Shown one piece after another: positions 57,249-64,000 of a stretch of DNA of 64,000 nucleotides. This DNA is from Brachynemurus nebulosus. Taxonomy: Eukaryota; Arthropoda; Insecta; Neuroptera; Myrmeleontidae. The translations under genes and the position numbers were made by a program. The notes below the pieces were generated by a model, which saw only the letters and a list, made by a program, of their open reading frames with translations, was not told where the DNA came from and ran no database searches. Where the stretch lies: the NCBI GenBank assembly GCA_035578155.1, contig JAPWDM010000001.1, positions 83,120,561-83,184,560 on the forward strand, given 5' to 3'. The number at the start of each line of letters is the position of its first letter. Position 1 is the first letter of the stretch.

Positions 57249-57562
57249 CTGAAACAAGTTTAAAAATTATAATTATACTATGTAGTCGTATACCCACCCG
57301 ATGGGGTTTACCATCGGCAACATTTCAGAATGTCAGTCGGTGTCAAAGATTTATTAAATAAGATATTATTATTTATTTTAATAGCCATAGTAAACATAAT
57401 AAATGTATTTTTATGTATTTCTAATTTAAAAGATGACGAATTTCCATACAAATTTTCATCACGTATTTAACCCACTTAGGGGACACTTTGTTCATTAATT
57501 AATTGCAGAAAATATCATTACGTCCCTATTTTTATTTATTTTTTGTATTATTTTAGTTTCAG

Positions 57563-59560
57563 AGAAAAGTATTGTAACTGATCCTGACGGCAACCAAGTT
57601 TCGTGCTCTCCTGTTCAAAATTTGTTAATAGAGGAAACATTTTCAACTGGCTCTGAAGATCTTCCTGTTTTGAAAGATATTATGCCTGCGTCAACAAGGG
57701 TATTTGACTATTGATGTATAGAGCAACCACAGACTCCCAAAACAGGTAAGCAAAACTAAGCAGAATAGAATAAATATTTCACTAATTTGAGCGTTACTTT
57801 GTAATAATCCATATTATAAATAAAACAAATATTATTACTTTGCATTTGCAAATATCACTTTTTTATTTTTACAAACTTCTTACAAAATTTGTAGAAATAA
57901 AATACTTAATGATATTTGCTAAGAAATGAAATTTGTTTTATTTAAAGAAATGAATAGCTGTTTTCGTAATTGATTTATTTTTTTTAAAATTTTATTACGG
58001 GCGTACGTCAGTTTTAGTAAGTTTTGGGGGTATAATAATTGCAAGATGTAGTATAGGTATAAGATCCGTCAAAAATACTTGTGTGTTTGATATTGATCTC
58101 GAATAACGTTGAAAATTTAGTATGTTATAGGCAATGTTAGGCTCGGAAAGCATATCTACACATAGTTTTTAAATGTTGAAGTTTTTAATAATTAGAGCAA
58201 CTATTCATCACAGTATTTCAGAGGATTGATGAATTTTCTCATCTAATGTTAGTTATGATGTATCTGGTTGAAATTGATCGTCTCTAAAAATAATAAATTA
58301 TTTTTAGATATTATTATTAGTATTCATGCGTTTTTATGTAATTCTGTTGTATTTATATTTTTCGTACCCACCAACTACAAATTTTTTTTTAAATAATAAA
58401 CAATACAGAATTGACTCATTTATTCAAATGTTTAAACATTAAAAACTATGGGCAAATTCGTATCGGTGTAAACCAAAGTCGCTTGCACTTATTTGTAATC
58501 ACATTACACTTGTTTTGAAGCGCACTTGGCTTGCGTATACTGAATACGATGTATATCAAAAGTTAATACTTGACCCTTCTTTCTAGAACATGGAAAGTGA
58601 GATAGGAATATACAAATATCTCAAAAGCAGGCCAAGTGCGCTACAAAACAAGTGTAATGTGATTAAAAATAAGAGCAAGCGACTTTGGCTTACACCGATA
58701 CGAATTGACCCTATGTGTAGTTATGTTTACCTTACAATAACCAAAATTGGTAGCAGTTTCGTTAATTTTCCAAATTAAAATTTTATTTTCGATGCTGTTC
58801 TCCAGTCTATTGATGTAGGATGGCAAAGTCAGTTAAGTCTCAGAAAGAAAACTTTGTATTCTAGGCTGAATAAATTGAAAAGAAAAGCATACATACTAAA
58901 CAAATCAAAATTAAATTTTTCACAACGTCTAGAAATGGCTAAAAAGTATTCAAAGAAAAACTTACTGGAAAAGATTTCCGAAAAACTCGATCCTATAACG
59001 ACTGATACTGACATTATGCAAGCAAAGTGCTAGCGCCTACAAATTATTATCGACAATATTTGCTTTACCATCAAAACAAACGTTAACAAAATTTTTAAAT
59101 AAAATACCATTATCGCCAGGAATTAACGAATCATTATTTTCCATTCTTAAAACTAAAGCAGCAAATTGCAAAAAAATGAAAGATAAATGTTGTGTTCTAA
59201 TGTTTGACCAAATGAGTTTAGGCCCACATCTAGACTACAACAGAAAAGTTCGAATTTTGAATTATTTTAACTTTTGGAACAAAGCTATCGGTATTTAAAA
59301 CTCTATACATTTTATAAATAAAGAAGGAAAAGTCCTTAATCCACCTACGGTAAGAAATACAATAAAAACAATTAAAAACCTTAAAGAATTATTTAAACTA
59401 TTGAAGAATTACGGTTTTGATAAAATGACAACGAGGATCTTTAATCAAGATCCCTTACAAAATATTTTTGGGAAGAAATGTGAATCCTACCTGTAGTGCT
59501 TTTACACCATTTCTAAAAAGTTCATTAGAAATGAACCTACAGTAATTAGAAGGAACCTTT
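57563..59560 (+). pseudogene. P-element/THAP9-type transposase relic
   Basis: A first exon-like block (57563-57745; acceptor TTTCAG, donor CAG|GTAAGC) encodes the Ser/Thr linker DPDGNQVSCSPVQNLLIEE with a stop at 57712. After a gap with a MITE, a coiled-coil LSLRKKTLYSRLNKLKRKAY near 58835, then, with frameshifts, FALPSKQTLTKFLNKI, KCCVLMFDQMSLGPHLDYN (catalytic Asp block) and FNQDPLQNIFGKK, the conserved C-terminal DP-x-E-x-x-FG block. The THAP finger and the GTP-binding insertion are not seen. Not functional. Confidence 0.7.
58450..58711. mobile_element. 262-bp hairpin MITE with a possible CTATG duplication
   Basis: GGCAAATTCGTATCGGTGTA faces TACACCGATACGAATTGACC; CTATG flanks both sides. 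Stem about 90 bp. It lies within the P-type relic. Confidence 0.7.
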
Positions 59561-59732
59561 AAGGACATATCTACATTTATAATTTACGACTCATCTGGAT
59601 ACTTTTGATTATATTTTTATTATAATATATAATTTAAAACGTTTAAAGCTCGAAGCAAAGAGCTTACATACATAGAGAAGAAAGATGAACTAAAATTATG
59701 AAAGTTTTTTGAGAGAGGAAAAATAATACGAA

Positions 59733-60553
59733 ACTTACAAATAAAGGTCTTGAAGTGATAATTCCCGATTTTGATGAAACTTGGTAGGTGTGTAGAACAC
59801 AAAAAATAATAGACACGTATTTTCCTTTAGCTGCCAAAAACGCCATTTAAGGGGTGAAATCCACCCCCAAAGTTGGGGTAAAAATTTAATTTTGCCAAAT
59901 TACTCGAAAACTACAACAGATAGAAAAAAAGTTTAAATTGACACAACCCTTCATTTTTAAAGGTCTTCCTATTGATGTACTCAAATCCAGGGTCGGACCT
60001 ACTGGAGGGGCCTTGACTATAAAATTGGGGGTAAAATTTGAAATAGGGTGAATATGGTTGGACCAATCAAAATATTGATATCAAATATGAAAACTACATC
60101 AAAAATACTAGTTTACCTATTTTTGCTAAAAGCCGTTACGTTCAAGTTAAAAGCTCAAATATTAATCTAAAATCTTACATGCGCACTCAATATTTTATTT
60201 ATAATATCTTTAAAAATAACTTTTTAAATCGTTTTTATTTATTGTATTTATACCTACAATTAATATTTAAACAAAAATATTGGATAAAATTTTATTATAA
60301 TGTTATTCGTGCAAAATTAAGGGCTCTATATAAGTTCCGGTAGCTCTAGTTAATATTGGAAATTATTGAAATATTTTAAATATTTTGAAATATTTTATCG
60401 GTAGAGGCAAAATTTAAATTGGCGTAGCATATAATTGTTTTAGAGCTTAAAAAAATATACAGGAATGTTAACCTATTGCCATATATGAATCCAGGATCCT
60501 AGTTATTAGCGAGTTTTCTATTATCAGTGTCGAATTTAATTATTTTATAAACA

Positions 60554-60612
<59 letters not shown>

Positions 60613-61980
60613 ATACATATTATACAATTTAATATATACATAGTACCTAACAAATTTCATTTTACAGTATAAATTATTCTTTTTCAGCATTGCTGTCCAG
60701 CATTTTTATTAACTAGTAAAATAGTACTCTAAAGGACATGTAATATTACACGATCACTATTAAAAATATAAAAGGCTTCATTCTAAAAGTATTACTCGCA
60801 TATCTGTGAAATAATTATGATCCGAACGGAATTCACCAATGCTGGGAAATCAAAAGTACGTTGTGCTAAAAATTAGATACAGCGCAAAAAAAATTAATTA
60901 AATATTAATTAAATAATTAATAATTAATGATTAGATTCAGAAATTAATTAAATATTTATTTTTTCAATAACCTTCTACACTTCGATATTTTAAGCGCATG
61001 AAAACGTACAGCACATCCGCTATACGTACTTGCCAACAAAAGAAGAAACACATATTTTAAAGGAGCTACTCAACCCATTTCCTTTTGTTGTCAAGTAAAT
61101 ATCGTTAGTATCAGCGTAAGAGACATATTTTTTCAAATAATAGAAGTTGTACTGATTAGTTATTTATCCCATTTGTTTTGCAACTGATGAAACTATATAT
61201 ATCGCAGTGCAAATTTTATCAAAAAATTTTACTGACGGCCCGCTAATAACTACGATCCTGGATTCATATATGGCAATAGGTTAATATTCCTGTATATTTT
61301 TTTAAGCTCTAAAACAATTATATGCTACGTCAATTTAAATTTTGCCTCTACCGATAAAATATTTCAAAATATTTAAAATATTTCAACAATTTCCAATATT
61401 AACTAGAGCTACCGGAACTTATATAGAGCCCTTAATTTTGCACGAATAACATTATAATAAAATTTTATCCAATATTTTTGTTTAAATATTAATTGTAATT
61501 TTTAAAGATATTATAAGTAAAATATTGAGTGCACATGTAAGATTTTAGATTAATATTTGGCTTTTAACTTGAACGTAACGGCTTTTAGCAAAAACAGGTA
61601 AACTAGTATTTTTGATGTAGTTTTCATATTTGATATCAATATTTTGATTGGTCCAACCATATTCACCCTATTTCAAATTTTACCCCCAATTTTATAGTCA
61701 AGGCCCCTCCAGTAGGTCCGACCCTGGATTTGAGTACATCAATAGGAAGACCTTTAAAAATGAAGGGTTGTGTCAATTTAAACTTTTTTCTATCTGTTAT
61801 AGTTTTCGAGTAATTTGACAAAATTAAATTTTTACCCCAACTTTGGGGGTGGATTTCACCCCTTAAATGACGTTTTTGGCAGATAAAGAAAAATACGTGT
61901 CTGTTATGTTTTTGTGTTCTACACACCTACCAAGTTTCATCAAAATCGGGAATTATCACTTCAAGACCTTTACTTGTTAG
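59733..61980. mobile_element. 2.25-kb element with ~750-bp inverted arms (CAAGTAAAGG family)
   Basis: TAAAGGTCTTGAAGTGATAA faces TTATCACTTCAAGACCTTTA. Arms 59733-60515 and 61237-61980. The left arm's inside end carries a (TA)n tract (60557-60610). Same family as 24275-26896 and 30785-31075. No gene. Confidence 0.75.
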
Positions 61981-63392
61981 TTAAACAATGTACGCATAAT
62001 TTGCGTTCTGTCAATATTGCCACTTATAGACTACACTGTTTGAATCAAAAAATTTAAAACTAAAAAGAAAACTAAAACAAATTATAATTGTAAATTATAT
62101 TAAAATGAAAAATTACTGCTCTAATTTAGAAAAATAAGAAAACATTAAAATTAAAATAAAAAAGAATTAACACTAAAAAATTGGAAAAAATTATTCAAAT
62201 AAGTCACTCAAAAATAACATTTCAGAATTTGATGGTAAAACTTTAAATACAAATTATTTAAATATTTTGTTCGTAATATCGTACTCCGATTAACTAAATC
62301 ATAGAATTTATTTGCACATGTTTTGTTAAAAAAATACATTTACCACTTAAAAAAGGAGATATGAAGTATGCTTTATTAGTTCAGGTACTGTTTTTCAAGA
62401 AACCTGTTTTCTTTTTTTTACTACATTTTATTTTAAAAGAATTTTCACGTGAATTTTTTCAAAAAGACATTGACCCAGTTTAATTTACAAATTGTAGGAA
62501 GGTATAGAATTTAAAGACCATAATTCAAAATTGCATAAATAATTCAAAAATTACTGTACTCTATAAAAGTATTGAGCAAATGTCAGCTGCAAGTCAGTCA
62601 GCCTTTAGAGCGACTTGAAATTATTATTTTTGAAAAATTATTTTGAAAAATGAATGCATAAGTAATTCAAAAAAAATTAAATTGAAAAAATGTTTTTTAC
62701 GAAAAAACATTTTTTTAATTTATTTTGTACTTTTCAGGCGATTTGGGCCTGATTACAATTAATTAAAAAAAAAAATTAAAGAAGTAATTTTTTTTACCTA
62801 TATTTTAATCGGTTAATTTACCCTAATCAGACATAACTATGGAAACAAGAAATTGCAGTGTAAAATCAATGGACAATATCTGACAATTCCAAATGTCAAA
62901 AAGTTGCACAGGACTAAAAATCAACAATTTTGGTTTGGGGCGATTTCGGACAAAACTAATTATACAATATTGCATTGTCATCAAGGTGAGACATGTATGC
63001 AAAATTTGAAACCTCTAGCTCAATTAGAACATGTCTAAATTTTGATTCCAAGATTTGATCTAAACCAACATACTAACATAGCAAGTTAAATAAAAGCTTT
63101 TAATTACTGTACTATATAAAAGTATTAAATAAAAAATAATAAAAATATATTAAATGTGTTTTAATTTTATTTCTGAAATCTCTTTAAGATCGATTAATTT
63201 TGCATTTTTCTGACTGATACTTGATTTAGTTGAATACATTGATTTTTTTTTGATTTAGTGTACTATTTTCAAATGTCTAATTTGCAGTACTTTCTTAAAG
63301 ATAATTTTTTTCAATATAACTAAATCAAATATCAGTCAGAAATATGCATACAAGAGTAAAAATTCATAAGGAAATTTGAATGTGGTGGCATT
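61981..63392. other. Gene-less AT-rich DNA
   Basis: One 61-codon frame (62853-63038) has balanced composition (GQYLTIPNVKKLHRTKNQQF) but no domain, promoter or splice pattern I can defend. ATATCAGTCAGAAA motifs at 63200 and 63330 form a loose inverted pair. Confidence 0.45.
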
Positions 63393-64000
63393 TCAAACGC
63401 GCGCTTCTAAAATTTTGTTTTCTTCCTGACCGAGAGATGCATGTAAATAATAGTGGTTTAGCAGCTTTGTACAGAGATAGTGATCTTTAGTGAATTTGTC
63501 TATGCGACACTTGTTTATGATCACTGCCTTTTTCATAGTAACATATGTATATTTTAGGAGATCCAACAGGCTTAAACTATCGTGAAGTGTGTATGGAATG
63601 ACCCCGGTGGCACCGAGCACTATTGAAACAATGTAGATATGTTCCATTCGCCATTGTTGTTTTATTTCAGCTGCGAGGTCAGTGTATATATTCAGTTTAA
63701 CTGCGTGTGTTTTCTGTAAGTTGTGTGTATTGGAAATACACAAAACTTTGGGAAGTATCGATCAGATAGTCTACAGGAGTCATTTTCCGCTACTACTTTT
63801 GGTGTGAGCTTGTAGTAAGGGGTTTTATCGGTTATAAGGTGGTGCTTAACCGTCAGTTTCTGGTATATAATTTTGCCAACCTGATCGTGATGGTATTTGT
63901 ATTCGAACTAAACAAGCTGAGCACAGGCAGCCGTGATATGTTGGACAGTTTCGGGTTTAGAATGGCATCTTCGGCATAGGTCAGATGTTATTGACGAGTC
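63393..64000 (-). pseudogene. 3' end of a non-LTR retrotransposon reverse transcriptase (R2/R4-like)
   Basis: At the right edge, on the minus strand: DLCRRCHSKPETVQHITAAC, a C-x2-C...H-x4-C knuckle, stop near 63908, then KHHLITDKTPYYKL; one frameshift near 63720 leads to NIYTDLAAEIKQQWRMEHIY and VLGATGVIPYTLHDSLSLLD. This is the C-terminal region after RT of R2/R4-like elements. The remainder lies beyond the window. Confidence 0.55.

Noticed and set aside
62853..63038. 61-codon frame MQCKINGQYL
   Set aside because: Reasonable composition but no domain, splice or promoter support; left as unassigned.

Overview
The window looks like an AT-rich insect nuclear contig that is almost entirely mobile DNA. 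Three things point to an insect: an errantivirus-like Ty3/Gypsy copy with an env remnant, an arthropod mixture of Polinton, piggyBac, P/THAP9, Tc1/mariner, FLYWCH-type and Jockey-like relics, and a 64-base intron with consensus splice sites. The species cannot be named from the sequence. The only plausible host gene is one leucine-rich-repeat exon on the minus strand near 57.2 kb, possibly followed by a short last exon near 56.2 kb.

Layout. 1-2480: the right part of a DNA transposon with long palindromic termini and a KRBA2/Ginger-like relic, carrying a nested TTAA-flanked element with tRNA-like sequence. 2726-16809: the most unusual object, a 14.1-kb giant palindrome flanked by a 7-bp direct repeat (ACATAAC). 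Each arm (about 5-6 kb) ends in an array of 150-161-bp repeats that each contain a GC-rich hairpin, and each arm carries its own copy of two genes. The 3.1-kb unique centre holds two tandem Cys-rich genes, a small OB-fold-like protein and a C2H2/acidic protein, each with a TATA-type promoter. No polymerase, integrase or capsid gene is visible, so it looks like a virus-like, probably non-autonomous element. 17.0-20.7 kb: a Jockey-type ORF1 relic split by a 2.2-kb foldback. 20.9-31.1 kb: MITEs, foldbacks, (TA)n microsatellites and a Tc1 relic. 31.3-34.4 kb: a FLYWCH pseudogene and an internally deleted piggyBac. 34.4-38.25 kb: a decayed errantivirus.

38271-49731 is a decayed Polinton/Maverick (adintovirus-like) with about 470-bp TIRs. 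It has a PLA2-type minor capsid relic, a packaging ATPase, DUF8207-like and tail-fibre-like relics, a chromodomain integrase, an exonuclease-like gene, a poly-His/Gln protein with a PLDLS motif, and a PolB missing its middle. Its exonuclease-like gene is related to the one in both arms of the giant palindrome, the clearest link between the two systems.

49.7-64 kb: more foldbacks and MITEs, a P/THAP9-type transposase pseudogene, the LRR exon, and the 3' end of a non-LTR reverse transcriptase running off the right edge.

The 14-kb element seems organised as a small DNA virus: pol II promoters drive DNA-handling proteins (OB-fold, exonuclease-like), putative regulators (Cys-rich, C2H2) and arm-duplicated genes between iterated-hairpin termini. 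Replication and integration would have to come in trans, for example from Polintons like the one at 38-50 kb; this last point is inference.
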